This document shows, one piece after another, positions 7,979 to 16,921 of a stretch of DNA of 64,000 nucleotides. The stretch lies in assembly GCF_014451325.2 (NCBI RefSeq), contig NZ_JACSCH020000002.1:558001-622000 (forward strand), given 5' to 3'. The notes beneath the pieces were generated by a model, which saw only the letters and a list, made by a program, of their open reading frames with translations, made no database searches and was not told the origin of the DNA. The position numbers and the translations under genes are program-made. This DNA is from Streptomyces sp. CB02980 (GTDB lineage Bacteria; Actinomycetota; Actinomycetes; Streptomycetales; Streptomycetaceae). The first letter of the stretch is position 1, and each line of letters begins with the position of its first letter.

Positions 7979-9783
7979 GCGGCGAAGGGCCCGCCGACAC
8001 GGGCCGGCGCAGCGTCGACGAAGGACGGAACCCCGTCGGCGAAGGCCGGCGCCCCGCCGAAGGGGGCCGGCGCCCCGAGGAGCTGCGCAGCCACCAGTGG
8101 TACGGCACCGACGGCCTCCGCTCCTTCAGCCACCGCGCCCGCACCCGGCAGCTCGGCTATCTGCCCGAGGAGCACCTCGGGAAGCCGGTGATCGCGATCC
8201 TCAACACCTGGTCCGACATCAACCCCTGCCACGTCCACCTCCGCGACCGCGCGCAGGCCGTGAAGCGCGGGGTGTGGCAGGCCGGCGGCTTCCCGCTGGA
8301 GTTCCCGGTCTCCACCCTCTCGGAGACGTTCCAGAAGCCGACCCCGATGCTCTACCGCAACCTCCTCGCCCTGGAGACGGAGGAGCTGCTGCGCTCGTAC
8401 CCGGTGGACGGGGCGGTGCTGATGGGCGGCTGCGACAAGACGACCCCGGCGCTCCTCATGGGTGCGGCCTCGGTCGACCTGCCGACGGTGTTCGTTCCGG
8501 CGGGGCCGATGCTGCCGGGGCACTGGCGGGGCGAGACGCTCGGCTCCGGTACGGACATGTGGAAGTACTGGGACGAGAAGCGGGCGGGACGGATCGGCGA
8601 CTGCGAGATGGCGGAGCTGGAGAGCGGTCTCGCCCGCTCCCCCGGACACTGCATGACGATGGGGACGGCGTCCACGCTGACCGCCGCCGCGGAGACCCTC
8701 GGCGTGACCGTGCCGGGTGCCTCATCGGTGCCGGCGGTCGACTCGGGGCACGACCGGATGGCGGCGGCCTCGGGGCTGCGGATCGTGGAACTCGTACGGC
8801 AGGACCTGCGGCTGTCGCGGATCCTGACGCGGGAGGCGTACGAGGACGCGGTCGCCGCCGTCCTGGCGCTCGGCGGCTCGACCAACGCGGTGATCCATCT
8901 GATCGCGATGGCGGGGCGCTCGGGGGTGAAGCTGACGCTCGACGACTTCGACCGGATCGCGCGGACGGTGCCGGTGCTCGCGGACCTGCGGCCGGGCGGT
9001 CGGTTCCTGATGGAGGACTTCCACTTCGCGGGCGGAATGCCGGGCTTCCTCTCCCGGCTCACCGACGTCCTGCACCTGGATCGCCCGACGGTCTCGCACG
9101 CCACGCTGCGGGAGCAGCTCGACGGCGCGCTCGTCCACGACGAGGAGGTGATCCGGGACCGTTCGAGGCCGCTGGCCGCCGAGGGCGGGGTCGCGGTGCT
9201 GCGGGGGAACCTCTGCCCCGACGGCGCCGTCATCAAGCACATCGCGGCCGAGCCGCGGTTGCTCGAGCACACCGGTCCCGCGGTCGTCTTCGACGACTAC
9301 CGGTCGATGCAGCGGACCATCGACGACCCGGCGCTCGGCATCACGCCCGAGCATGTGCTGGTGCTGCGCGGCGCGGGCCCGAAGGGCGGTCCGGGGATGC
9401 CGGAGTACGGCATGCTGCCCATCCCCCGGTACCTGCTCGAACAGGGAGTGCGGGACATGGTGCGGATCTCCGACGCCCGGATGAGCGGGACGAGTTACGG
9501 GGCGTGTGTGCTGCATGTGGCACCCGAGTCCCATGTCGGCGGACCCCTTGCCCTCGTCCGTACGGGCGATACGATCACCCTCGACGTCGCCGCACGCTCC
9601 CTCCACCTGCACGTCACGGACGAGGAGCTGGACGTCCGCCGGGCCGCCTGGACACCGCCGCCGGCCCGGTACGAGCGCGGCTACGGCGCGCTCTACATGG
9701 AGCAGATCTCCCAGGCCGACACCGGCTGCGACTTCGCGTTCCTGGCGCGTCCGGGCATCACCCCCGATCCGTACGCGGGCTGA
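7975..9783 (+). CDS. IlvD/Edd family aldonate dehydratase
   Basis: This is a 602-residue Fe-S dehydratase. Cys85 (NPCHVH), Cys153 (GGCDKTTPA) and Cys226 (GHCMTMGTAST) are the expected cluster ligands, and GGSTNAVIHL marks the second family signature. In this setting it most likely dehydrates a sugar acid such as L-arabinonate, D-xylonate or D-galactonate rather than dihydroxy-isovalerate. ATG 7975 overlaps the upstream stop (ATGA). Residues 1-38 are a low-complexity Gly/Arg/Pro extension encoded by direct repeats containing CCGGCGCCCCG, not expected in the family. L-arabinonate would suit the arabinofuranosidase genes nearby (inference). Confidence 0.88.
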   Translation: MSGEGPADTGRRSVDEGRNPVGEGRRPAEGGRRPEELRSHQWYGTDGLRSFSHRARTRQLGYLPEEHLGKPVIAILNTWSDINPCHVHLRDRAQAVKRGVWQAGGFPLEFPVSTLSETFQKPTPMLYRNLLALETEELLRSYPVDGAVLMGGCDKTTPALLMGAASVDLPTVFVPAGPMLPGHWRGETLGSGTDMWKYWDEKRAGRIGDCEMAELESGLARSPGHCMTMGTASTLTAAAETLGVTVPGASSVPAVDSGHDRMAAASGLRIVELVRQDLRLSRILTREAYEDAVAAVLALGGSTNAVIHLIAMAGRSGVKLTLDDFDRIARTVPVLADLRPGGRFLMEDFHFAGGMPGFLSRLTDVLHLDRPTVSHATLREQLDGALVHDEEVIRDRSRPLAAEGGVAVLRGNLCPDGAVIKHIAAEPRLLEHTGPAVVFDDYRSMQRTIDDPALGITPEHVLVLRGAGPKGGPGMPEYGMLPIPRYLLEQGVRDMVRISDARMSGTSYGACVLHVAPESHVGGPLALVRTGDTITLDVAARSLHLHVTDEELDVRRAAWTPPPARYERGYGALYMEQISQADTGCDFAFLARPGITPDPYAG

Positions 9784-9884
9784 TAACCCGCCGCACAGCA
9801 GCGCCGGTTCGCCAGCCCGTCCCTCCGAACAGCCCCACCCTGCCCAGCAGCGCCATCAGCTCCACCCACCCCATCCTGTCCGAA

Positions 9885-9912
9885 ATCTCGAACGTCGTTC
9901 GCGAAGCGCTTC
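9885..9912. promoter_or_regulatory. operator region of the 9934 operon (site E plus IclR-like half)
   Basis: Two elements overlap here. ATCTCGAAC (9885-9893) runs into the inverted repeat CGAACGTCGTTCG (9889-9901). The palindrome GAAGCGCTTC (9903-9912) is the core of the LacI-type motif. The first 9-mer also occurs at 1106-1114 and, reversed, at 36203-36211. The operon's first start codon is 21 bases after site E. The region suggests joint control by a LacI and an IclR protein. Confidence 0.5.
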
Positions 9913-9933
9913 ACCGAGAACGGAGCCGCCGTC

Positions 9934-10872
9934 ATGGCCTCAGCTGTGACCCCACCGCCCCAAGCCGTCACGGCACGGAGCCGCCGTCGCACGGGAGCGA
10001 CCCCCCGACGACTGCCGTACCTGCTGATCGCCCCCGCCGGCCTGCTGATGCTGGGCTTCATCGCCTACCCGGTGATCAGCGTCTTCTACTACAGCCTCCA
10101 GCACTACAACCCCACGAAGCCCTGGCGGAACGGCTTCGCGGGACTCGACAACTTCACCCGGATCCTCACGGACGACCCACGGTTCTGGGGAACGCTGACC
10201 TTCAGCCTCAAGTGGGTCGTCGTCGAGGTGACGCTCCAGCTCCTCTTCGGTCTCGCGCTCGCGCTCATCGTGAACCAGACCTTCGTGGGCCGCGCCCTGG
10301 GCCGGGCCCTGGTCTTCTCCCCATGGGCCGTCTCGGGCGTACTCACCTCCGCGATCTGGGTGCTGCTCTACAACTCCCAGACCGGGATCAGCCGTTACCT
10401 CGCCGACATGGGCCTCGGCACGTACGGCACGTCCTGGCTCTCCGACACCTCGACCGTGTTCCCGGCGGCCATCGTCGCCGATCTCTGGCGCGGGGTGCCG
10501 TTCTTCGCCATCCTCATCCTGGCCGACCTGCAGTCCGTGCCGAAGGACCTGTACGAGGCGGCCGAGGTCGACGGGGCTGGCCGGGTACGGCAGTTCGTCC
10601 ACATCACCCTGCCGCACATCCGGGACGCGATCGTCCTCTCCACGCTGCTGCGCGCGGTCTGGGAGTTCAACAACGTCGACCTGCTGTACACGCTGACCGG
10701 CGGCGGCCCCGCGGGCGAGACGACCACGCTGCCGCTGTACATCGCCCACACCAGCGTCGACGCCCACAACTTCGGATACGCCTCCGCCCTCACCACGGTG
10801 GCGTTCGTGATCCTTCTCTTCTGCTCGATGGTCTATCTGCGCCTGAGCAAGTTCGGAGGCGACGTCACATGA
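9934..10872 (+). CDS. sugar ABC transporter permease (MalF type)
   Basis: This is a 312-residue integral membrane permease with six predicted helices, the first near residues 27-50 (LPYLLIAPAGLLMLGFIAYP). The EAA loop that contacts the ATPase reads DLYEAAEVDGAGRVRQF. It belongs to the CUT1 oligosaccharide family and pairs with the permease that follows. ATG 9934 follows CGGAG. It heads a run of eight genes mostly overlapping by 4 bp and ending in secreted pectin-active enzymes, so a pectin or rhamnogalacturonan fragment is the likely cargo. The binding protein is encoded later in the operon (15581), and no ATPase gene is present. Confidence 0.92.
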   Translation: MASAVTPPPQAVTARSRRRTGATPRRLPYLLIAPAGLLMLGFIAYPVISVFYYSLQHYNPTKPWRNGFAGLDNFTRILTDDPRFWGTLTFSLKWVVVEVTLQLLFGLALALIVNQTFVGRALGRALVFSPWAVSGVLTSAIWVLLYNSQTGISRYLADMGLGTYGTSWLSDTSTVFPAAIVADLWRGVPFFAILILADLQSVPKDLYEAAEVDGAGRVRQFVHITLPHIRDAIVLSTLLRAVWEFNNVDLLYTLTGGGPAGETTTLPLYIAHTSVDAHNFGYASALTTVAFVILLFCSMVYLRLSKFGGDVT

Positions 10873-11786
10873 CAGCCGAGTCCACCCTGACGGCCGCTCC
10901 CTCCCCGGGGACCGCGCAGGTCCCGCCGCCCCCCGACCGGACGCCGCCCGCCGCAGCCCGCGCCAGGCGGAGGGCGTGGGACGAGGTGCCCCGCTGGCAG
11001 ATCTATCTGCCCCTCGGGATCTACCTCCTCTTCACCCTCGTCCCCTTCTACTGGATCCTGCTCTTCGCCGTACGCCCGGCCGGCTCCACCTCACTGCTGC
11101 CCTGGCCGATGACGACCGCGCACTTCGAGAAGGTCTGGAACGAGCGGAGCTTCGGCGTCTTCTTCCAGAACAGCCTGCTCATCGGGGTCGCGGTGCTCAT
11201 CAGCACCACCGTGGTCGCCCTCGCCGGCGGCTACGCGCTGGCCCGCTTCGACTTCAGGATCAAGAAGGGCTTCATGCTGGCCCTGCTCTGCTCGCAGTTC
11301 GTGCCGGGCGCCCTGCTCCTCGTCCCGCTGTTCCAGATCTTCGCCGAGCTGAAGATGATCAACTCCCTGGGGAGTGTGATCATCGCCGAGACCGTCTTCC
11401 AGCTCCCGCTGTCGATGATCCTTATCAGCGGCTTCATCAGGAACGTCCCGTACTCCCTGGAGGAGGCCGCCTGGGTGGACGGCTGCAACCGTTTCTCCGC
11501 CTTCCGGATCGTCGTCCTCCCACTGCTCAGGCCCGGCCTGGTCGCCGTCGGCTCCTTCGCCTTCGTGCACGCCTGGAACCACTTCCTCTTCGCCCTGATG
11601 TTCCTCAGCAGCCAGGACAAGCAGACGATCCCCGTCGGCCTCAACACCCTCATGGGCGCCGACAGCGTCGACCTCGGGGCGCTCGCCGCGGGCGGCGTCA
11701 TCGCCGCCGTACCCGTCGTCATCGTCTTCGGCTTCATCCAGAAGTGGCTGGTCACCGGATTCAGCGCCGGGGCGGTGAAGGGATGA
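10869..11786 (+). CDS. sugar ABC transporter permease (MalG type)
   Basis: This is a 305-residue CUT1 permease. It has a proline-rich cytosolic tail of about 38 residues, then six helices, the first in IYLPLGIYLLFTLVPFYW. The EAA loop is SLEEAAWVDGCNRFSAF. It overlaps the previous gene by ATGA and the following gene by ATGA. It forms a heterodimer with the product of 9934-10872. Confidence 0.92.
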   Translation: MTAESTLTAAPSPGTAQVPPPPDRTPPAAARARRRAWDEVPRWQIYLPLGIYLLFTLVPFYWILLFAVRPAGSTSLLPWPMTTAHFEKVWNERSFGVFFQNSLLIGVAVLISTTVVALAGGYALARFDFRIKKGFMLALLCSQFVPGALLLVPLFQIFAELKMINSLGSVIIAETVFQLPLSMILISGFIRNVPYSLEEAAWVDGCNRFSAFRIVVLPLLRPGLVAVGSFAFVHAWNHFLFALMFLSSQDKQTIPVGLNTLMGADSVDLGALAAGGVIAAVPVVIVFGFIQKWLVTGFSAGAVKG

Positions 11787-12976
11787 CCAGCAACCCCGTG
11801 CACAGGGAAGACATGAACACCGCACACACACCCCTGCCGGTCGTCCTCGCCGGAGCCCGCGGCCACGGCCGCAGCCACCTCCTGAACATCCGCCGGCTCG
11901 AAGAGCGCGGACTCGTCCGCCTCGCCGGGGTCTGCGAGCTGCGCCCGCTCGACGCCGCCGAGCTCGACGGCATCGGGCACCCGGAGCAGTCCGCCGACTT
12001 CGAGGCGCTGCTCGCCTCCACCGGCGCCCGGATCGCCGTGCTCAGCACCCCCATCCAGACCCACACCGACATGACGCTCGCCGCCGCCCGGCACGGGGCG
12101 CACATCCTCCTGGAGAAGCCGCCGGCCCCGTCGTACGCGGAGTACCGCCGGATGGCCGACGGCGTCGAGGCGGCCGGAGTGGCCTGCCAGATCGGGTTCC
12201 AGTCGCTGGGGTCGCACGCGGTGCCCGCGATCCGCCGGATGGTCGCGGAGGGTGCGATCGGCGAACTCCTCGGCGTCGGCGCGGCCGGGGCCTGGGTCCG
12301 TGACGAGGCCTACTTCCGACGCGCCCCCTGGGCGGGCCACCGCCGGCTCGGCGGCGCCGACGTCGTCGACGGGGCACTCACCAACCCCCTCGCGCACGCC
12401 GTCGCCACGGCGCTCGCCCTGTCCGGCTCCACCCGCGCCGAGGACGTCGAGCACATCGAGACCGAGCTGCTGCACGCCCACGCCATCGAGTCCGACGACA
12501 CCTCTGCGGTACGGATCGTCACCTCGGCCGGCACCCAGGTCACCGTCGCGGCGACGCTCTGCGCCGAGCGGTCCTCGGAGCCGTACGTCATCGTCCACGG
12601 CACCCAGGGCCGGATCACCTTCTGGTACCGGCAGGACCGGGTGCTCGTGCAGCGCGCCGGGCACGGACCGGTGGAGACCGAGTACGCCCGTACCGACCTC
12701 CTGGAGAACCTCGTCGCGCACGTCACCGACGGCGAGCCGCTGTGGGTGCCGCCGGCGGCGACCGGCGCGTTCATGCGGGTCGTCGAGGCGGTACGGACGG
12801 CCCCCGACCCGCTGGCGATACCCGCCGCGCACTGGCACACCGAGCCCGGCGAGAGCGCGCCGCGCCGGGTCGTCGACGGCGTCGACGCCCTGGTGGACGC
12901 CAGTGCCGACGGGCTCAGGCTGTTCTCCGAACTCGGCGCCTCCTGGGCCCCGTCGACCCGGGCGGAGGCCCGATGA
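11783..12976 (+). CDS. Gfo/Idh/MocA family oxidoreductase
   Basis: This is a 397-residue NAD(P)-dependent sugar or inositol dehydrogenase-like protein. The Rossmann motif is LAGARGHGRSHL near residues 20-31, and the family EKP motif is LLEKPPAPSYAEY. The C-terminal beta-sheet domain follows. Start ATG 11783 overlaps the permease stop; ATG 11813, behind AGGGAAG, is an alternative that would trim ten residues. It is cytosolic and probably oxidises or epimerises an imported pectin sugar. The DUF6807 gene overlaps its end by 4 bp, so the two products probably work on the same molecule. Confidence 0.85.
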   Translation: MTSNPVHREDMNTAHTPLPVVLAGARGHGRSHLLNIRRLEERGLVRLAGVCELRPLDAAELDGIGHPEQSADFEALLASTGARIAVLSTPIQTHTDMTLAAARHGAHILLEKPPAPSYAEYRRMADGVEAAGVACQIGFQSLGSHAVPAIRRMVAEGAIGELLGVGAAGAWVRDEAYFRRAPWAGHRRLGGADVVDGALTNPLAHAVATALALSGSTRAEDVEHIETELLHAHAIESDDTSAVRIVTSAGTQVTVAATLCAERSSEPYVIVHGTQGRITFWYRQDRVLVQRAGHGPVETEYARTDLLENLVAHVTDGEPLWVPPAATGAFMRVVEAVRTAPDPLAIPAAHWHTEPGESAPRRVVDGVDALVDASADGLRLFSELGASWAPSTRAEAR

Positions 12977-13839
12977 GCCCCGAGCCCCCGACGGTCCTGC
13001 GCTGCGCGGGCCGCGCCGTCGCCCGGTACACGACCCGGCCCGAACTGGCCCCCGACCACTCCCCCCGGCCGTACTTCCACCCGGTCACGACCCTCGGCGG
13101 CCGGCCGGTGACCGAGACGGTGCCCGAGGACCATCCGCACCACCTCGGCGTGGGCGTCGCCGTGCCCGACGCCGCCGGCCACAACTTCTGGGGCGGCCGC
13201 ACCTTCGTCCGCGACCGCGGGTCGGTCGAGCTCGACAACCACGGGGTGCAGCGGCACGACGGGTTCAAGCTGTGCGACCCGGACGGCTTCGTGGAGGAGC
13301 TGACCTGGACGGCCGGGGGCGAGCGGCTGCTCCGCGAGCACCGGACGGTGGCGGCCACCACGCTCGCCGAGACGGCCTGGGCGCTCGACCTCACCTTCTC
13401 CCTCACCAACGTGTCCGGGCGGGACCTGTCGATCGGCAGCCCCGCGACGAACGGCCGGCCGGGCGCCGCGTACGGCGGCTTCTTCTGGCGCGCGCCGAAG
13501 GAGGCGACGGCTCCGGTGGTGTTCGGGTCCGGGGTGGGCGCCGAAGGTTCGGGCGCGGACGGCGAGGCGGCGGTGCACGGGGCCCGCGCGAACTGGGTGG
13601 CCCTCGCGGGCGAGGGCTGGACCCTGGTGTTCGCCGGGGCGACCGCCCGGACCCGTGAGGACCCGTGGTTCGTCCGGGCGGCCGAGTACCCGGGCGTCGG
13701 TTCCTCGCTCGCCCACGACGAGCGGCTTCCGGTGGCCGCCGGAGAGACCTTCGTACGGCGGGTGGTGACCGTCGTCGCCGACGGCCGCCTCGACCGGGAC
13801 GGGGCCGCGGCTCTGGTGCGCAAGGCGGTGACGTCGTGA
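12973..13839 (+). CDS. DUF6807 (PmoA-like) family protein
   Basis: This is a 288-residue protein with the DUF6807 hallmark HPHHLGVGVAVPDAAGHNFWGG near residues 55-76 and a beta-rich body. There is no signal peptide. DUF6807 has no established biochemical role; in many genomes it sits beside Gfo/Idh/MocA dehydrogenases, as here. The histidine cluster could bind a metal or a sugar. It overlaps both neighbours (ATGA before, GTGA after), so its product is probably made in fixed ratio with the dehydrogenase and the GH43. Confidence 0.8.
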   Translation: MSPEPPTVLRCAGRAVARYTTRPELAPDHSPRPYFHPVTTLGGRPVTETVPEDHPHHLGVGVAVPDAAGHNFWGGRTFVRDRGSVELDNHGVQRHDGFKLCDPDGFVEELTWTAGGERLLREHRTVAATTLAETAWALDLTFSLTNVSGRDLSIGSPATNGRPGAAYGGFFWRAPKEATAPVVFGSGVGAEGSGADGEAAVHGARANWVALAGEGWTLVFAGATARTREDPWFVRAAEYPGVGSSLAHDERLPVAAGETFVRRVVTVVADGRLDRDGAAALVRKAVTS

Positions 13840-15482
13840 CGGGGGCCGGTGCCGCCCTTCCGACGGGGGACCTCGGCGACGGTACGTACCGCAACCCCGT
13901 GCTGGCCGCCGACTGGTCCGACCCCGACGTGGTCCGGGTCGGCGAGGACTACCACCTGACGGCGTCCAGCTTCGGCCGCGCCCCCGGGCTGCCGCTCCTG
14001 CACTCCCGGGACCTGGTCAACTGGACGCTCGTCGGACACGCCCTGGAGCGGCTCGAACCGGCCGCCGCGTTCACGGAGCCCCGGCACGACCGTGGGGTCT
14101 GGGCGCCCTCGTTCCGGTATCACGACGGCCGGTTCTGGATCTTCTGGGGCGACCCCGACCACGGGATCCACCAGGTCAACGCCCCTTCCGTACGCGGCCC
14201 GTGGACGGCCCCGCACCTGGTGAAGGCGGGCCGGGGTCTGATCGACGCCTGCCCGCTGTGGGACGAGGAGTCGGGCGAGGCGTTTCTCGTGCACGCCTGG
14301 GCGAAGTCCCGCGCCGGCTTCAACAACCGGCTCACCGGGCACCGGATGAGCCCGGACGGGACGAGGCTCCTCGACGAGGGCCGGGTCCTCGTGGACGCCG
14401 ACCGGCTCCCCGGCTGGTTCACCCTGGAGGGCCCGAAGCTGTACCGGCACGACGGCTGGTTCTGGATCTTCGCCCCGGCCGGGGGCGTGGCCACCGGCTG
14501 GCAGGGCGCCTTCCGGTCGCGGTCGTTCTTCGGCCCGTACGAGGAGCGGATCGTCCTCGCGCAGGGCGACACCGACGTCAACGGCCCGCATCAGGGCGGC
14601 TGGGTGCGCACCGGGCCGGGCGAAGACTGGTTCCTGCACTTCCAGCAGTCGGGCGCGCACGGCCGGCTCGTCCATCTCCAGCCGATGCGCTGGGACGCGG
14701 ACGGCTGGCCCGTGCTCGGCGACGAGGGCGCCCCGGTCCGGGTGCACCGCAAGCCGGACCTGCCGGAGCAGCCGCCCGCACGGCCGGCCGTGAACGACAC
14801 GTTTCCCGGCGGCCGGTTCGGCCGGCAGTGGCAGTGGACCGCCAACCCGGGTGAGGGCTGGGCCAGTCAGCACACGGGCGACGGGCTGCGGCTCGACTGT
14901 GTGCGGTCGGACCGGTCGGCCGATCTCCGAAGCGTGCCGCACGTCCTCACCCAGCGGCTGCCCGCCGGGGCCGTGGTCGTCGAGGTCGGGCTCCGGCTCG
15001 ACTCGGTGGCGCCCGGGGCCCGCGCGGGGCTCGTCGTCCTGGGGGACGCGTACGCGTGGATCGGTCTGGAGCGGGCACCGGACGGCACGGCCCGGCTCGT
15101 CCACCGGTTCGCCCCGGCGAACACGGACCGCGAACGGGACGCGGCCCGCTCCCGGCCGCTGACCGGGAACCGGGTCCTGCTCCGCATCGAGGTCACGGCG
15201 GACGCGCGCTGCCGTTTCTCGTACTACACCGCTCCCGGCGCCGATCCCGGGTCAGGTTCCGGCTCCGGGTCCGGCTCCGGCTCCGGCTCCGGCTCCGGGT
15301 CCGGGTCCGGTGGCGGCTCCGACGGCGGCTCCGACGGCGGTCCGATCCGGGTCGGGCCGGAGTTCGCCGCCACGCCCTGGCGCTGGGTCGGCGCACTGCT
15401 CGGCCTCTTCGCCGGGGCGCCGGAAGGCACGGGACACGCCGGGACGGCCGTGTTCTCCGACTTCCGCGTCACCGCCGCCTGA
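13836..15482 (+). CDS. GH43 family glycosidase (intracellular)
   Basis: This is a 548-residue GH43 enzyme. The five-bladed propeller has the expected carboxylates: Asp in DWSDPDVVRVGEDYH (base), Asp in LIDACPLWDE (pKa-tuning) and Glu in FTLEGPKLYR (acid). A C-terminal beta-sandwich of the type common in GH43 xylosidases/arabinosidases covers roughly 320-548. No signal peptide is seen, so it acts on imported oligosaccharides, probably arabinosides or galactosides of pectin. Start GTG 13836 overlaps the previous stop. An unusual run of ten Gly-Ser dipeptides (from residue 472), then GGGSDGGSDGG, interrupts the sandwich; it is encoded by a GGCTCC-type hexanucleotide repeat. Confidence 0.88.
   Translation: MTGAGAALPTGDLGDGTYRNPVLAADWSDPDVVRVGEDYHLTASSFGRAPGLPLLHSRDLVNWTLVGHALERLEPAAAFTEPRHDRGVWAPSFRYHDGRFWIFWGDPDHGIHQVNAPSVRGPWTAPHLVKAGRGLIDACPLWDEESGEAFLVHAWAKSRAGFNNRLTGHRMSPDGTRLLDEGRVLVDADRLPGWFTLEGPKLYRHDGWFWIFAPAGGVATGWQGAFRSRSFFGPYEERIVLAQGDTDVNGPHQGGWVRTGPGEDWFLHFQQSGAHGRLVHLQPMRWDADGWPVLGDEGAPVRVHRKPDLPEQPPARPAVNDTFPGGRFGRQWQWTANPGEGWASQHTGDGLRLDCVRSDRSADLRSVPHVLTQRLPAGAVVVEVGLRLDSVAPGARAGLVVLGDAYAWIGLERAPDGTARLVHRFAPANTDRERDAARSRPLTGNRVLLRIEVTADARCRFSYYTAPGADPGSGSGSGSGSGSGSGSGSGSGGGSDGGSDGGPIRVGPEFAATPWRWVGALLGLFAGAPEGTGHAGTAVFSDFRVTAA
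15249..15341. repeat. in-frame GGCTCC hexanucleotide repeat in the GH43 gene
   Basis: Ten hexanucleotide units encode Gly-Ser (15249-15308), with variants GGGTCA, GGTTCC, GGCTCC and GGGTCC. Two GGCGGCTCCGAC-like units follow. The repeat keeps the reading frame and so can change length by slippage without inactivating the gene. Confidence 0.85.
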
Positions 15483-15580
15483 GCGGCATCACCCGGGGCA
15501 CCCCACCGGCGCCCCGCCCCGAACTCCCCCACACCCCATCCCCGTACTCCCCGCAACACCCCGAGAGAAGAGAGCCGACG

Positions 15581-16921
15581 ATGACCATCTTCCCCGGCGG
15601 ACGGCGCAGAGCCGCCCTCGCCCTCGCCCTGACCGGCGTCCTCGCCCTGACCGCCACCGCCTGCGGTGACGACGGCAGCGGCGGGGGCGGCGGCAAGGGC
15701 GCCGAGGGATCGGGCAAGGGAAAGATCACCTTCTGGGACAACAACGGCGGTGTCCGCACCGACGTCTGGAAGGAGATCATCGCGGACTTCGAGAAGGCGA
15801 ACCCCGACATCGACGTCGAGTACGTCGGGATCGCCTCCAAGGAGGTCCAGTCGAAGTACGACACCGCGATCCAGGGCGACGGCCTGCCGGACGTCGGCGG
15901 CGTCGGCGCGGCGATGCTCGCCGGGATCGCCGCGCAGAACGCCCTGGAGCCGCTGGACGCACGGATCGAGGGCAGCGCGCTCAAGGGCAGGCTGAACGCC
16001 GGCATGGTCGCGAGCGTGAAGTCGGCGGGCGGACGGGACAAGCTGTTCACCGTCCCCACCTCCGCGAGCAACGGCGTGCTGTACTACCGCACCGATCTGT
16101 TCAAGGCGGCCGGCCTGCAGGAGCCCACCACCTGGTCGAAGTTCTACACGGCGGCCGAGAAGCTGACGGCCACCGACAAGAACCGCTTCGGCTACACGAT
16201 CCGCGGCGGCGCGGGCTCGATCGCCCAGGCCCTGGACGCCATGTACGGCCAGAGCGGCATCACGAGCTTCTGGAACGGCGACAAGACGACCGTCAACGAC
16301 CCCAAGAACGTGGCCGCGCTCGAGAAGTACGCCGGCCTGTTCAAGAAGACCACCCCGGCCGCCGACGTCAACAACGACTTCACCAAGATGGTCGCGCAGT
16401 GGGACAGCGGCCAGATCGGCATGCTGAACCACAACCTCGGCTCGTACCAGGACCACGTGAAGGCCCTCGGTACGGAGAAGTTCCGGGGCATCCCCAACCC
16501 GACCCTCGACGACGGCACCCGGGTGCAGGTCTCCAACCCGGTCGACGGGCTCGGGCTCTTCTCCTCCGGCAAGAACAAGGCCGCGGCCTGGAAGTTCATC
16601 GAGTTCGCGGCCTCGCACGCCTCCAACAGCAAGTGGAACAAGTCGGCCGGCGCCATCCCGGCCAACACGGAGGCCGCCCAGGACCCCTGGCTCCAGGAGG
16701 CGGAGCCGACGAAGCTCGGCGCCGAGGTCCTCTTCAGCGGCAAGGCCACGATCGTGGAGCTGCCGTACTACCTGCCGGACTGGAACACGGTCTCCAAGGC
16801 CGAGAACGAGCCGGGCTTCCAGAAGGTCCTGCTCGGTACCTCCACCGCCAAGGAGTTCCTCGACCACCTGGCCGAGCAGCTGAACACGGCGCAGGCCGAG
16901 TGGAAGCAGCAGAACCCGTGA
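15581..16921 (+). CDS. extracellular sugar-binding lipoprotein (ABC transporter)
   Basis: This is a 446-residue CUT1 solute-binding protein. Residues 1-28 form a lipoprotein signal with the lipobox LTATAC, and Cys28 is the lipidated residue. A Gly/Ser-rich spacer follows, then KITFWDNNGGVRTDVWKEII, typical of family 1 extracellular binding proteins. It starts at ATG 15581, with GAGAAGAGAG upstream. It is separated from the GH43 gene by 98 bp, the only sizeable gap in the operon, which may hold a secondary promoter or processing site. It delivers oligosaccharides to the permeases encoded at 9934-11786. GTGA overlap couples it to the acetylesterase. Confidence 0.92.
   Translation: MTIFPGGRRRAALALALTGVLALTATACGDDGSGGGGGKGAEGSGKGKITFWDNNGGVRTDVWKEIIADFEKANPDIDVEYVGIASKEVQSKYDTAIQGDGLPDVGGVGAAMLAGIAAQNALEPLDARIEGSALKGRLNAGMVASVKSAGGRDKLFTVPTSASNGVLYYRTDLFKAAGLQEPTTWSKFYTAAEKLTATDKNRFGYTIRGGAGSIAQALDAMYGQSGITSFWNGDKTTVNDPKNVAALEKYAGLFKKTTPAADVNNDFTKMVAQWDSGQIGMLNHNLGSYQDHVKALGTEKFRGIPNPTLDDGTRVQVSNPVDGLGLFSSGKNKAAAWKFIEFAASHASNSKWNKSAGAIPANTEAAQDPWLQEAEPTKLGAEVLFSGKATIVELPYYLPDWNTVSKAENEPGFQKVLLGTSTAKEFLDHLAEQLNTAQAEWKQQNP

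Noticed and set aside
7975..9783. Branched-chain dihydroxy-acid dehydratase IlvD
   Set aside because: The setting is sugar catabolism with no ilv genes; the Edd/aldonate branch is more likely.
7917..11786. Single 1,289-codon rightward frame that would fuse dehydratase and permease
   Set aside because: Only its last ~300 codons (the MalG-type permease) are real. The rest is out of frame with IlvD/Edd and the first permease, which have their own starts and motifs.
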